DNA from: [Actinomadura] parvosata subsp. kistnae
GTDB taxonomy: Bacteria; Actinomycetota; Actinomycetes; Streptosporangiales; Streptosporangiaceae
Assembly: GCF_900323885.1 (NCBI RefSeq)
Contig: NZ_OOHJ01000008.1
Location: 301,586-365,585 of the forward strand
Length of the DNA stretch: 64,000 nt
Direction of reading: 5' to 3'
The notes beneath the pieces are model-generated. The model searched no databases and was not told where the DNA came from. It saw only the letters and a list, made by a program, of their open reading frames with translations. The stretch's first letter is position 1. Every line of letters starts with the position of its first letter. Position numbers and translations under genes: made by a program. Shown piece after piece: positions 1-9,500 of the stretch.

Positions 1-2
1 CG

Positions 3-542
3 CTGACCGGGGAGCCGCTGGCTCTCGACCTGGTCAACACGCGCACAGCCCTCGGCGATCTGCTCTCCACACCCGACGAGCTGCAGGAGTGGCTACGCCT
101 CCAGTCCGACCGGCTTCCGCAGGTCGGGGAGCTGACCGAGGGCGACCTGGAGGCCGTGCGGCGGGTCCGCGAGCACACGGCGCGGGCCCTCGACCGCGTC
201 CGGCACGGCGCCGAGCCCGCGGCGGCCGATCTCGCGGCGCTCAACCAGGCCCAGCGGGCCGCCCCCGCCATCACCGAGCTGACCTGGTCCGGCACCACCG
301 TCCGCGCCACCCGCCGCCGCGCCGACGGGTCCGCCGGGGAGCGGCTGGCCGCCTGGCTGGCCGAGGCCGCCGCCGAGCTGCTGGCCGATCCGGCGGTCAC
401 GAACGTGCGCGAGTGCGAGGCGGACGACTGCGTCATGCTGTTCCTGCCCGCCCACCCACGCCGCCGCTGGTGCTCGGCCGCCCGCTGCGGAAACCGCGTC
501 CGCGTCGCCCGCCACTACCGACGGCACAAGCCCTCCGCCTGA
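3..542 (+). CDS. CGNR zinc-finger / ABATE-domain regulator, 5' end missing
   Basis: The gene runs in from the left edge and 179 codons remain. The first visible residues, GEPLALDLVNT, match the opening of the ABATE (stress-induced) domain of this family. The C-terminus has a Cx4C pair (CEADDC) followed by a second Cx4C pair that runs into CGNR (CSAARCGNR) and a basic tail (RVRVARHYRR). This is the CGNR zinc finger thought to bind DNA. Proteins with this architecture are putative transcription regulators of about 180-200 residues, so only the start codon and a few residues are probably missing. The exporter genes to the right converge on it and end 31 bp away. No target can be inferred. Confidence 0.8.
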   Translation: MTGEPLALDLVNTRTALGDLLSTPDELQEWLRLQSDRLPQVGELTEGDLEAVRRVREHTARALDRVRHGAEPAAADLAALNQAQRAAPAITELTWSGTTVRATRRRADGSAGERLAAWLAEAAAELLADPAVTNVRECEADDCVMLFLPAHPRRRWCSAARCGNRVRVARHYRRHKPSA

Positions 543-573
543 ACGACCTCCCGCCAGCGCCGTCCGGCACGGC

Positions 574-2445
574 TCAGCCGGTGAAGGCGGCGCGCTGGAG
601 GGCGTACAGGTCGGCGTACGGGCCGGGGCGGGCCATGAGGGCGTCGTGGGTGCCCTGCTGGACGATGCGGCCGGCGTCCAGGACGACGATCAGGTCCGCC
701 GTGCGCACGGTCGGGAAGCGGTGGGTGATCAGGAGGGTGACGGCGCCCGGGTGGCGGCGGGCCGCCTCGGCGTAACGGGCGAAGACGGCGCTCTCGGCCG
801 GGGCGTCGAGCGAGGCCGTCGGCTCGTCCAGGACGAGGAGGAGCGGGGAGCGGCGCATCGAGGCGCGGGCCAGGGCGAGCCGCTGCCACTGCCCGCCGGA
901 CAGGCGGTGGCCGCGCTCGAAGGTGTCGCCCAGCTCCGTGGACAGGCCGTCGGGCAGGCCCGCGATCAGGCCGGTGGCGCCCGCGCGGGCCAGGGCCTCC
1001 TCCACGGCGCGGCGGTCGCCGAGGCGGGGCAGGTCTCCGACGCCGACCGTCTCGGCGGCGGTCAGCTCGAAGCGCGCCAGGTCCTGGAACACGGCGCTGA
1101 TGCGCCGCCGCCACTCCTGCGGGGGCAGGCCGTGGAGGGGGACGCCGTCCGCGCGGATCTCGCCCTGGTCGGGGTGGTAGAGGCCGCACAGGAGCTTGGC
1201 CAGGGTGGTCTTGCCCGAACCGTGCGAGCCGACCAGGGCGACCGTGGCTCCCGCGGGCAGGCGCAGGTCGAGGTCGTGAAGGACCTGACGGGTGGTGCCC
1301 GGGTAGGTGAACGACACCCCGTGCAGGGTGATGCCGTCGTCCAGCCGGTCGGGCAGGGCACGGGCGATCGGGCCCGGCACGGCTCGGCGGCCGCCGGCCC
1401 GGGGATCGTCCGCGTAGGCGCGTAGCCAGGCCAGGCGGGCGGCGGCGCGCAGGCCCGCGGTGACCGAGCCGAAGTGGAAGGCCAGCCGGGACGCCTGGGT
1501 GACGAACTGCACGCCGACCGTGGCCACCAGCACGAGGTCCCCCGGCGTGGCCAGTCCCTGCCGCGCCAGCCAGGCGGCGTGGCCGAGCGCGGCGACGTAC
1601 CCGGCCAGGAACGTGGCCGAGCCGGCGAACGTGAGCAGCCCCGCACGCACCCCGGCCCGCGCCTGGACGCCGGACACCTCCTCCCAGTGCCGGCGGGCCA
1701 TCCCGTCCAGGGCGGAGGCGGCGCCGCTGAGGCGCACCTCCTTGGCCGGCTCCGCGTCCGTGACCGTCTCGGACAGGTGCTGCTCCAGGCGGGTGGTCTC
1801 GGCGGTCCGTTCGGCGGCGGCGTCGATGTGCCGGGCCGCCCGCCCCCGTACCAGCAGGGACGGCAGGACGGCGCCGCCGAGCAGGAGCGGCAGCAGCGGA
1901 TGCACCGCGGCCAGCAGCGCCACCCCGAGCCCGATCTGCGCCGCGTGCTCCACCACCAGGGCCAGCGCCCACACCGCGAAGTAGAGCTGCCGGCTCTCCT
2001 CGCGCAGCGTCCGCAGCCGGTCGAGGTGCTCGGGGCGCTCCAGGTGCTCGATCGTGGGCACGCCCGAGGTCAGGGTGAGGATCTCCTCCTGGACGGCGAC
2101 GCCCATCCGCTCGGCCAGCTCCTGCATCAGCGCCAGCTCGGCCCGCCCGAACGCGACCCCCGCCGCCAACGCGCCCCCGGCCGCCAGCGCCCACAGCCCG
2201 GCCTCCAGCACGGCAGGCCCCGCCATCGCACCCGTGAAGATCGTGTCGGTCAGCTCGCGCAGGAAGACGCCCACCAGGCCGTGGCTGACCGCGCCGCACA
2301 GGAGGAACGCGGCCAGGACGAGCCCGGCCCGCCGATCCGTCCGCCAGGCGAGGACGAGCAGGGTGCGGAGCGTGCCCCACGTCGCGGCGCCGGTCACCCG
2401 CCTGCGGCCGGAGGGTCGCTCGGGGCCGCCCGAGGGGTCGGTCAT
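574..2445 (-). CDS. ABC exporter half-transporter (TMD-NBD), second gene of pair
   Basis: 623-residue fused permease-ATPase. Membrane segments occupy roughly residues 35-330. The nucleotide-binding domain has Walker A GSHGSGKTT (about 406-414), signature LSGGQ (about 515), Walker B LLLVLDEPT (about 535) and an H-loop ITHR. The start is the ATG at 2445, whose bases overlap the stop of the upstream transporter gene (ATGA). This implies translational coupling and a heterodimeric exporter. The protein should use ATP hydrolysis to move a substrate out across the cytoplasmic membrane. The adjacent TetR gene and shared operators suggest a drug- or metabolite-inducible efflux pump; the substrate is unknown. 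A longer reading frame continues upstream, but it only shadows the partner gene. Confidence 0.9.
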   Translation of the reverse strand: MTDPSGGPERPSGRRRVTGAATWGTLRTLLVLAWRTDRRAGLVLAAFLLCGAVSHGLVGVFLRELTDTIFTGAMAGPAVLEAGLWALAAGGALAAGVAFGRAELALMQELAERMGVAVQEEILTLTSGVPTIEHLERPEHLDRLRTLREESRQLYFAVWALALVVEHAAQIGLGVALLAAVHPLLPLLLGGAVLPSLLVRGRAARHIDAAAERTAETTRLEQHLSETVTDAEPAKEVRLSGAASALDGMARRHWEEVSGVQARAGVRAGLLTFAGSATFLAGYVAALGHAAWLARQGLATPGDLVLVATVGVQFVTQASRLAFHFGSVTAGLRAAARLAWLRAYADDPRAGGRRAVPGPIARALPDRLDDGITLHGVSFTYPGTTRQVLHDLDLRLPAGATVALVGSHGSGKTTLAKLLCGLYHPDQGEIRADGVPLHGLPPQEWRRRISAVFQDLARFELTAAETVGVGDLPRLGDRRAVEEALARAGATGLIAGLPDGLSTELGDTFERGHRLSGGQWQRLALARASMRRSPLLLVLDEPTASLDAPAESAVFARYAEAARRHPGAVTLLITHRFPTVRTADLIVVLDAGRIVQQGTHDALMARPGPYADLYALQRAAFTG

Positions 2446-4157
2446 GGGTCGCTCCTCGTGATCAGGTCGGCCTGGAGGCGGTACCAGTGCGCGTAGTGGC
2501 CGCCCGCCGCCATCAGCTCGGCGTGGCCGCCCTGCTCGGCGATGGCGCCGCCGTCCAGGACGACGATCCGGTCGGCGCGGCGGACGGTGGCGAAGCGGTG
2601 GGAGATGAGCACCAGCGTGCGCCCCCGGGTGTGGTGCAGGAGCCGCTCGAAGACCTCGCGTTCGGCGCGGGCGTCGAGGTGGGCGGTGGGCTCGTCCACG
2701 ATGAGGGCGCGGTCGCGGCCGGCGTTCATGGCGTACACGGCCCGCGCCAGCGCCACCTTCTGCCACTGCCCGCCGGACAGGTCGCGCCCGCTGGTGAAGG
2801 CGCGCGACAGCGGCGTGTCGAGGCCGGCGGGAAGGGTGTGCAGCAGGTCGAGGGCGTCGACCGCCGCCAGCGCGGCGAGCACGTCGGCGTCCGTGCCGTC
2901 GAAGGCGGGGTCGCCGAGGCGGACGTTGTCGCGCAGCGGCAGCGGATAGCGGACGAAGTCCTGGAACACGACGGCCGCCCGGGAGGTGGTGGCGCTGCCG
3001 TGCGCGGGGGTGTAGAGGCCGGTGAGCAGCTTGGCGAGGGTGGTCTTGCCGGCGCCGTTGCGTCCGACGATCGCCAGCCGCTCCCCGGGGCGCACCTGGA
3101 GGTCGAGGTGCTCCAGCACCGGGGCGGGAGCGTGCGGGTAGGTGAAGGTCACGCCGGTGAGGTGGAAACCGCCCGTGCCGGCGGGTGGCGGCGCGGGGAC
3201 GGGCTTCAGGAGGCGGGTGACGGCACGGTACGGCTCCGCGCCATAAGCGAGGTCGAACATGTGGTGGCCGCCCGCCCCGTACGCGAAGACCAGCAGGGCG
3301 GCCACCACGCACCCCGCCAGCTCCCCCGCCCCGATCCGCCCCGCCGCCGCGTGCACGCTCAGCACGGCGAACGTGCCGCACGCCGAGACCGCCTGGATCC
3401 CCAGCACCCACCCGTACCCGCGCACCACCGATCGCCGCCTGCGCACCCGCGGGGCGAGGTAGGCCCGCATCGCCGCCACGTAACGCCCGACGAGGAACGC
3501 CTCCAGCCCGAAGACGCGAATCTCCTTCGCGGCACCACCAGGCTCTCCGGCCAGATCGGCCAGGTAGTCGGCCCGCCGCCGCGCCTGCCCGGCCTCGCCC
3601 ACCGAGTCCACTCCCCCGGGACCGACCAGCATGGTGGTGATCCGCCGGTTCTGGGCCACGGAGAGTGCGAGCGCGGCGGTCCCGAGCCACCACACGTGCA
3701 CCGACAGGATCGCCGCGCCCGCCACCGCCGACGCCAGCCGGCCCGCCTCGGCCGCCACGGCCACCGCCGCCGCCCCCGCGGTACGGCCACGGTGCCCGCG
3801 GAGTGCGAGCCGCAGGTCGGCCTGGACGCGCGGATCTTCCAGACGGGCCGGCGGCATGGCGGCCGCCGCCGCGCGCACGCGGGCCCGCAGCACCCCGTCC
3901 ACGCGGCGGGCCACGGCGGCTCCGGCGGGCTCGCGCAGCGCGGTGCACAGCTCCTGAGCGAGCAGCATCAGCAGCAACGCGCTCAGCGCGCCGAAGCCGC
4001 CACCCGCGACCAGCCGCCCGAGCGGGACGGTGCTGAGCGGGCCCAGCACCGCCGCCCCCACGCCGAGCACCACGAACGGCGCTAGCAGGCGCATCCCGGC
4101 CAGCGGCAGCAGCCTGGCGAGGGCGAGCGGGCCTCCCGCGTCCCGGGCGCTCACCAC
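2442..4157 (-). CDS. ABC exporter half-transporter (TMD-NBD), first gene of pair
   Basis: 571-residue fused permease-ATPase and the promoter-proximal half of the pair. An N-terminal membrane domain (about residues 15-300) is followed by an ATPase domain with Walker A GRNGAGKTT, Q-loop VVFQDF, signature LSGGQ, Walker B ALIVDEPT and H-loop ISHR. All catalytic motifs look intact, so both halves could hydrolyse ATP. The start is GTG at 4157, with another GTG at 4154. An imperfect palindrome lies only 3 bp upstream (4161-4178), so a repressor bound there would cover the start region. The gene is divergent from the TetR gene. Confidence 0.9.
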   Translation of the reverse strand: MVSARDAGGPLALARLLPLAGMRLLAPFVVLGVGAAVLGPLSTVPLGRLVAGGGFGALSALLLMLLAQELCTALREPAGAAVARRVDGVLRARVRAAAAAMPPARLEDPRVQADLRLALRGHRGRTAGAAAVAVAAEAGRLASAVAGAAILSVHVWWLGTAALALSVAQNRRITTMLVGPGGVDSVGEAGQARRRADYLADLAGEPGGAAKEIRVFGLEAFLVGRYVAAMRAYLAPRVRRRRSVVRGYGWVLGIQAVSACGTFAVLSVHAAAGRIGAGELAGCVVAALLVFAYGAGGHHMFDLAYGAEPYRAVTRLLKPVPAPPPAGTGGFHLTGVTFTYPHAPAPVLEHLDLQVRPGERLAIVGRNGAGKTTLAKLLTGLYTPAHGSATTSRAAVVFQDFVRYPLPLRDNVRLGDPAFDGTDADVLAALAAVDALDLLHTLPAGLDTPLSRAFTSGRDLSGGQWQKVALARAVYAMNAGRDRALIVDEPTAHLDARAEREVFERLLHHTRGRTLVLISHRFATVRRADRIVVLDGGAIAEQGGHAELMAAGGHYAHWYRLQADLITRSDP

Positions 4158-4160
4158 AAT

Positions 4161-4178
4161 CCAATGCGGTCACATCGG
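4161..4178. promoter_or_regulatory. Putative TetR operator 1 (18-bp imperfect palindrome)
   Basis: The sequence reads CCAATGCGGTCACATCGG, symmetric as CCnATGnG-nn-CnCATnGG. It abuts the exporter start codon. A near-identical copy lies 64 bp away beside the TetR gene; the 20-bp blocks at 4158-4177 and 4222-4241 match at 18 positions. Placement between divergent regulator and pump genes is typical of TetR-type autoregulation. That the adjacent TetR protein binds here is inference. Confidence 0.7.
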
Positions 4179-4224
4179 TTTATCATGCACGCGACCGTAA
4201 CCCGGCTAAACTGGCCGAGTCAAT

Positions 4225-4242
4225 CCAATGGGATCACATCGA
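4225..4242. promoter_or_regulatory. Putative TetR operator 2 (18-bp imperfect palindrome)
   Basis: The sequence reads CCAATGGGATCACATCGA, centred on GATC, with ATG/CAT half-sites. It is the second copy of the element at 4161-4178. The 64-bp separation is close to six helical turns, so two repressor dimers would sit on the same DNA face. It overlaps an ATG at 4228 that could otherwise be taken as the TetR start. Conservation of the flanking bases shared with copy 1, which is non-coding, argues that this stretch is regulatory. Confidence 0.7.
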
Positions 4243-4257
4243 AAAGGCGGCGAACGG

Positions 4258-4842
4258 TTGGAACGGCGGACCCGCGGCCCCGGAGCCCACCACGAGGAGC
4301 GGCGCAACCAGATCGCCGACGCCGTGCTCGCCATCGTCGCCGACCGCGGCCTGGCCGCAGTCTCGCTGACCGAGGTGGCCGCCGAGGCCGGCATCTCCCC
4401 CGGCCGCGTCCAGCACTACTTCCCCGCGAAACAGCAGCTCATCGAGGCGGCCTTCGACCGGGGCAACGCCCTGAGCGCCGCCCGCATCCGGCGGCTCGTC
4501 GGCCGCGACCTCGCCGACGCCGACCCGCGCTCGGTGCTCACCACCGTCCTCACCGAGCTCATCCCGTACGACGCCACCACCCGGGCCCACATGCGCGTCC
4601 GCCAGTCGTTCCACGCCCTGGCCTTCGCCGACGAGCGCATCGCGGCCCGCCTGCGCGTCCTCTACGACGACCTCCACCGCCGCGTCGCCGCCCTCGTCGA
4701 CCCCGGCCGGCCCGACATGGAGGCGGCGCTCTCCCTGGTGGCGCTGGCCGAGGGCCTGGCCGCGTACGTGCTCATCGGCCACACCCCGCCGCACGTCGCC
4801 CGCGAGCGGGTCCTCCACGCGATCGCAGAGGTCTACCGCTGA
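4258..4842 (+). CDS. TetR-family transcriptional regulator
   Basis: 194 residues from TTG 4258, or 204 from ATG 4228. The N-terminal helix-turn-helix is clear (SLTEVAAEAGISPGRVQHYF), followed by AKQQLIEAAF and a helical ligand-binding domain. I prefer TTG 4258. It has a purine-rich AAAGGCGG about 8 bp upstream, and the ATG at 4228 lies inside an operator palindrome. The protein probably represses both itself and the divergent ABC exporter, with release on binding the exported compound. Its stop is immediately followed by the stop of the convergent hydrolase gene (0-bp gap), so there is no room for a dedicated terminator. Confidence 0.88.
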   Translation: MERRTRGPGAHHEERRNQIADAVLAIVADRGLAAVSLTEVAAEAGISPGRVQHYFPAKQQLIEAAFDRGNALSAARIRRLVGRDLADADPRSVLTTVLTELIPYDATTRAHMRVRQSFHALAFADERIAARLRVLYDDLHRRVAALVDPGRPDMEAALSLVALAEGLAAYVLIGHTPPHVARERVLHAIAEVYR

Positions 4843-5661
4843 TCAGAGACCGAGGAAGAAGGCGGCCAGCGCCCCCGCCACCCGCTCCGGATCGTTCTCC
4901 ATGGGGATGTGCCCCGCCGACGGGATGCGCACGAGCCGCGTCGCCGGCATCTCGGCGGCGAACCGTTCGGCGTAGTGCACCTGCTGGAACGGGTCGTCCT
5001 CCCCCCACACCAGCAGCTTCGGCGTGTGGTCGGCGCGCAGCGCCGGCACCAGGTCCAGCGTGTAGCGGCTGTCGGCGGCGCCGGCGAGCCTCATCCACGA
5101 CCGGCAGACCCGCGGGTCGCGCCAGGGGTCGAGGTAGCCGGCCAGCTCCTCCTCCGTCGCCGGCCGGCCCAGCGCGGTGGTGACCGCGGTACGCCGCCCG
5201 GCCAGCAGCTCGTCCACGGTCGTGGCGGCCACCACCTCCGGGTCGCGGTACCGGGCCACGGCGGGCACCGGCCACGAGTCGTACGTGACGGAGTTCACCA
5301 GCGCCAGCCCCCGCACCTTCGCCACCCCGCCCGCCAGCAGGTGCTGGGCGACCGCACCCCCGATGTCGTGCCCCGCCACCGCCAGCGGCTCGTCCACGCC
5401 GATCGCCGCGGCGAAGCGGCCCACCCAGGCGGCCAGCGCCGGCACGGTGGCCGTCTGCGGCGTCAGCTCGCCCTCCGAGCGCCCCAGCCCCGGAAGGTCG
5501 ACCGCGACGGGCCGCAGCCCGGCCGCGGCCAGCCGGTCGAGCACCGGCTCCCACACCCTGCTCCAGTACGTGCCGTGCAGCAGCAACACCACTGGGCCGT
5601 CGCCGGCTGTCAGATAGCTGGCCTGACGCCCGTCGACCTCGATCGTCGTTCGCGTTGACAT
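4843..5661 (-). CDS. Alpha/beta-fold hydrolase with Asp nucleophile (epoxide hydrolase / dehalogenase type)
   Basis: 272 residues with the complete alpha/beta-hydrolase layout: oxyanion loop LLLHGTYW, nucleophile elbow GHDIGG (Asp99), acid region WGEDDPF (about 219-225) and catalytic His251 in SAGHIPMEN. An Asp in place of Ser at the elbow is typical of epoxide hydrolases and haloalkane/fluoroacetate dehalogenases. The oxyanion motif HGTY differs from the common HGFP. No signal peptide is seen, so it is cytoplasmic. The start ATG 5661 faces the LysR gene across 58 bp, and such divergent pairs are often regulator and target. The substrate is unknown. Confidence 0.85.
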   Translation of the reverse strand: MSTRTTIEVDGRQASYLTAGDGPVVLLLHGTYWSRVWEPVLDRLAAAGLRPVAVDLPGLGRSEGELTPQTATVPALAAWVGRFAAAIGVDEPLAVAGHDIGGAVAQHLLAGGVAKVRGLALVNSVTYDSWPVPAVARYRDPEVVAATTVDELLAGRRTAVTTALGRPATEEELAGYLDPWRDPRVCRSWMRLAGAADSRYTLDLVPALRADHTPKLLVWGEDDPFQQVHYAERFAAEMPATRLVRIPSAGHIPMENDPERVAGALAAFFLGL

Positions 5662-5697
5662 GGCATAACCATGATGTTCTGGACCCTGCCCGGTCAA

Positions 5698-5713
5698 ATA
5701 CCAACTAGGGTAT
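5698..5713. promoter_or_regulatory. Putative LysR-type operator (ATACC-N6-GGTAT)
   Basis: A perfect 5-bp inverted repeat with a 6-bp spacer sits in the 58-bp divergent gap, ending 6 bp before the LysR start codon. LysR regulators bind interrupted dyads containing a T-N11-A-like core, normally between themselves and a divergent target. The position suggests autorepression plus control of the hydrolase gene. Binding is inferred. Confidence 0.5.
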
Positions 5714-5719
5714 GGCGGT

Positions 5720-6583
5720 ATGACGTTGACGCAGCTCAGAGTGCTCGTCGAGGTGGCCGAGCAGGGCGGGTTCACCGCCGCGGCCGAGCTCCTGGGCATG
5801 TCGCAGCCCGCCGTCAGCCGTGCGGTCGCGAGCCTGGAGCGGGAGCTGGGCGCGGCCCTGTTCGTCCGCCACCGTGACGGCATCGCCCTCACGGAGGCCG
5901 GCCGGCGCGCGCACGCCCGCGCCCGCGAGGCGCTGCGCCACTTCGACCTCATCCGCGCCGACGTGGCCGCCGCCGGCGGCCGGATCACCGGCGAGCTGCG
6001 CCTGGCCAGCCTGCCCAGCGCCACGGGCACGCTCGTCGCCCGGCTGCTGCGCGCGTTCACCGACCGCTACCCGCAGGTCAAGGTGCGCCTGTTCGAGGGC
6101 ATGGACGACGACGTGCGCGCCTGGCTGCGGCACGGCGCGGCCGAGGTCGGGGTGGTCACCCTCCCCGCCCCCGGCCTGCACACCGTGCACCTCAGCACGC
6201 ACGACATGGTGTGCGTGCTGCCGTCCGGCGACCGGCTCGCCGCCCAACCTGCCGTGCGGCTGCCCGACCTGGCCGGGCGGCCGTTCATCCTGACCACCGC
6301 CGGCTGCCGGCCGCTGATCACGGGCGCGGCGCTGGCGGCCGGGGTCGGGCTGGACATCGCGTTCGAGGCCAGCGGGCCGGCCGCCATCCTGGAGATGGTC
6401 GGCGCGGGGCTGGGCGTCAGCATCGTGCCGACGCTCGGCCTGCCCGCCGACCTGCCCGGGGTGGTCACCCGGCCGCTGGAGCCGGGGCTGACGCGGTCGC
6501 TGGCGCTGGCCGTCCCGTCGCTGGAGGACTGCGCGCCGACGGCGCGCGCGTTCCTGGACGAGCTGGCCGCCTTTACGTTGTAG
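5720..6583 (+). CDS. LysR-family transcriptional regulator
   Basis: 287 residues. The N-terminal winged helix-turn-helix spans about residues 1-60 (LTQLRVLVEVAEQGGFTAAA, then SQPAVSRAVASLERELG). A periplasmic-binding-protein-like effector domain spans about 88-287 (GELRLASLPSATGTLVARLL). Length and order are normal for the family. It starts at ATG 5720 with only weak Shine-Dalgarno character, and the dyad at 5698-5713 overlaps that region. It is divergent from the Asp-nucleophile hydrolase, its most likely target. The effector is unknown. Confidence 0.9.
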   Translation: MTLTQLRVLVEVAEQGGFTAAAELLGMSQPAVSRAVASLERELGAALFVRHRDGIALTEAGRRAHARAREALRHFDLIRADVAAAGGRITGELRLASLPSATGTLVARLLRAFTDRYPQVKVRLFEGMDDDVRAWLRHGAAEVGVVTLPAPGLHTVHLSTHDMVCVLPSGDRLAAQPAVRLPDLAGRPFILTTAGCRPLITGAALAAGVGLDIAFEASGPAAILEMVGAGLGVSIVPTLGLPADLPGVVTRPLEPGLTRSLALAVPSLEDCAPTARAFLDELAAFTL

Positions 6584-6586
6584 ATC

Positions 6587-9500
6587 TTATTTTACGGCGT
6601 ATGCCCGGATCACGGTCTGCGTGAGCGTCGTCCCGGACGAGCCCGTCGCCTCGGCCCGCAGCGACACGAACCCCGGCTCCCCCGGGTTCCGCACCGTCGC
6701 CAGCCACCCCTTCCCCGACGCTTTGACCGGCACGGGACGCCACGTCCTGCCGTCATCGGCGGACGCCTCCAGCCGCACCGACCGCACCGCCGCGCCCTCC
6801 GCCCACATCGGCATCCGGGTCACCGAGCCCCGCTCGGCCCGGCTGAGCTCGTCGAGCCCGTCCGGCGCGTACCGGACCGCCATGAGCGGCAGCGGCCGCC
6901 GCTCCGGCGTGCTCGCCGACCTGAACCTCCATTCCGCCGTCACCTCCGTGGACAGCGCCGAGTACGGCACCTGCCTGCGCATCGACGTGCTCAGCGTGTA
7001 CGCGGCGGCCTTCGCCGGCAGCACGGCGCGCAGCTCGCAGGGGCCGGCGCTCAGGCACGCGGACAGCCCGGCCTCGGCCAGCACCCGCCCGCCGCTGCTG
7101 AGCGTCGCGGTGCCGGTGGCGGCGTCATCCGTCCCGCTCCTGCCCCAGCCCCTGCCGCCGTCGCGGACCCCTTCGCTACCGTCGCGGAACCCCTTGTCGC
7201 CGTCGCGGACCTCGCCGCCGCCAGCGTCGCCGAAGCCCCCGCCGCCGTCGCGGAACGCACCGCCACCGTCACCGAAGCCCCCGCCGCCGTCGCGGAACGC
7301 ACCGCCACCGTCACCGAAGCCCCCGCCGCCGTCGCGGAACGCACCGCCGCCACTGTCGCCGAAGCCTCCACCGCCGTCGCGGAACGCACCGCCACCGCCA
7401 CCGTCGCCGAAGCCCCCGCCACTGTCGGCGAACAACGCGCCCGCCTGGAACGTCACCTCGTTCCCCGTGCGGTGGCCGGCGGGCGCGGAGGGGCCGGTCA
7501 CGGCGGCGTTCCAGACTCCGCCGGCCGGGTTCGGGCCCGTCACCTCGGAGTCGCCCACCTGAAGGCCGCCGATCCAGCCGAGGCCGGGCGTGCGGTGGTG
7601 GGTGCGGGTGCCGGGCAGCTCCACGTCGTCCCACGACATGAGCAGCGGCGACGCCCCGATCCCGGGCGCGGACAGCGGCGTCCCCGTGGCCGCCACCCCC
7701 GCTCCCCGGTAGGTGTCCGTCACGGTCTGCAGATCCTGGCGCCTGATCCGGTACGCGGGATCGTCCGGCAGCCCGCCGGTGTGCGTCTGCACCAGGTCGT
7801 AGAAGCCCGTCCACCGGGTCCGTACCCGGAAGGTCAGGGCCTCGTCGCGGGCCGGCACGACGTACACGCCGTCGGCCAGCGTCCGGCTCGTCACCACGCT
7901 CGTCGCCCACGGGCCGCGCGACAGCTCGACGGCGGTGCCGCGCAGCTGCGTGGCGGCCGGATCGTCGAGGGTGACCGTGACCGGCACCGCCTGCCGCGCG
8001 TCCACCGTCACCTCCTGGTCGGCGCCGTCCACCCGCAACGGCAGGTGGGCGAACGTGATGCCCGCGCGGGCCTGGCCGATGTCGGCGTAGAGGCGGTAGT
8101 CGCCCTCGGGCAGGCGCACCTTCGTCGCTCCGCCGGCGAGCATGAGCTGGCGGATCGTCCCCGTCCCGGCGTCGTAGAGCTGGGCGGCGGCGTCCACCGG
8201 CCGCCCCTGCCGGTCCAGGGCCCGGACAGTCACGTCGTACGACTCGGGCTCCACGAACGCGCCGGCCGGCGTCCTGACCACGGTCCGGCCGGCGGTCGCG
8301 GTGATCATCCCGGGATGATCCCCGGTGGGCCTGCCCCGCGCGTCGATCGTCAGCGTGACCGAGGCCGTGCCGCCGGCGGGCACCTCGATCGTGCTCGCCG
8401 CCAGGCGCAGCGTCTCGCCCTCGGCGGCCAGGCCGAGGGTGATCGGGGTGGCGCCCGCGTTGGCGTAGGTGAGCGTTCTCGTGGCGACGCGGTCGCCGGG
8501 GTCGTTCCACGGGAAGCGCACCCAGAGGTTCGCCGGGTCCGCGGTGACGTCCTGCGCGAGGGCCCGTACCAGGTCGGTCTGGCCTGTGCCCTGCTCGTAC
8601 GGCGTCGCGCCCGGCGTCGGCCTGGCGCTGCCGACGAGGGCGGCCTTGAGCCGCGCGCCCGTCCAGTCCGGATGGCGCTGCGCGAGGATCGCGGCGGCGC
8701 CCGCCACGTGCGGCGCGGCCATCGACGTGCCGTCATAGGCGATGTGACCGCCGCCGAGCCTGGCCGCCACGATCCCCACGCCCGGCGCCGTCAGGTCCGG
8801 CTTGACGGCGTGGTCGCCCTCGCGCGGCCCCCGGCTGGAGAACTCGGCGACCCGGCCCTCACGGTCCACGGCTCCCACGGTGAGCGCGGCGTCCACACTG
8901 CCCGGGCTGAGCACCGGCGCCCACGTGCCGTCGTTGCCCGCGCCCGCCACGAACAACGTGCCCGTACGCTCGGACAGCTCGTTCACCGCCCGCTCCAGCG
9001 GATCCAGGTCAGGGGTGTCGCCGCTGCCGAAGCTCATATTCACGACCTTGGCCTTGACCTCGAACGCGGCCCACTCCATACCCGCCAGCACAGCCGAGTC
9101 CGTCGGCCCCGCCTCGGTACCGACCTTCCCGATGGCCAGCTTCGCGTCCGGCGCCACACCCCGGTACTTCTCCCCCGCGCCGGCCACGATGGAGGCGACG
9201 TGGGTGCCGTGGCCGAGGGTGTCACGGACGTCCGGATCGTCAGTGAAGTTGCGCGACTGCGTGACCACGTCCTTGAGGTCCGGATGGTCGGGGTCGTACC
9301 CCGAGTCCAGCACCGCCACCGTGACACCCTTGCCGGTCAGGCCCTGCTTCCATGCCTGGGTGGCGCCGATCTGCTCGACGCTGCGGTCCAGGGTGTAGGC
9401 GCGCCGCCCATCCAGCCACAACTTGCCCGCCTTGCCGCCATTACCCGTGGCCGTCCGCGCACTGGCCGCGGTGAGGTCGCGCCATGTGGCGGCGACCTCG

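Noticed and set aside
515..4173. Long - strand frames of 621 and 1199 codons across the exporter region
   Set aside because: The first is an Arg/Pro/Gly-rich shadow. The second is the true downstream transporter preceded by a shadow of its partner; the real start is ATG 2445.
4228..4257. ATG 4228 as the TetR start
   Set aside because: It lies within an operator palindrome whose non-coding twin shares the same flanks. TTG 4258 has a better-placed purine tract. Kept only as an alternative.
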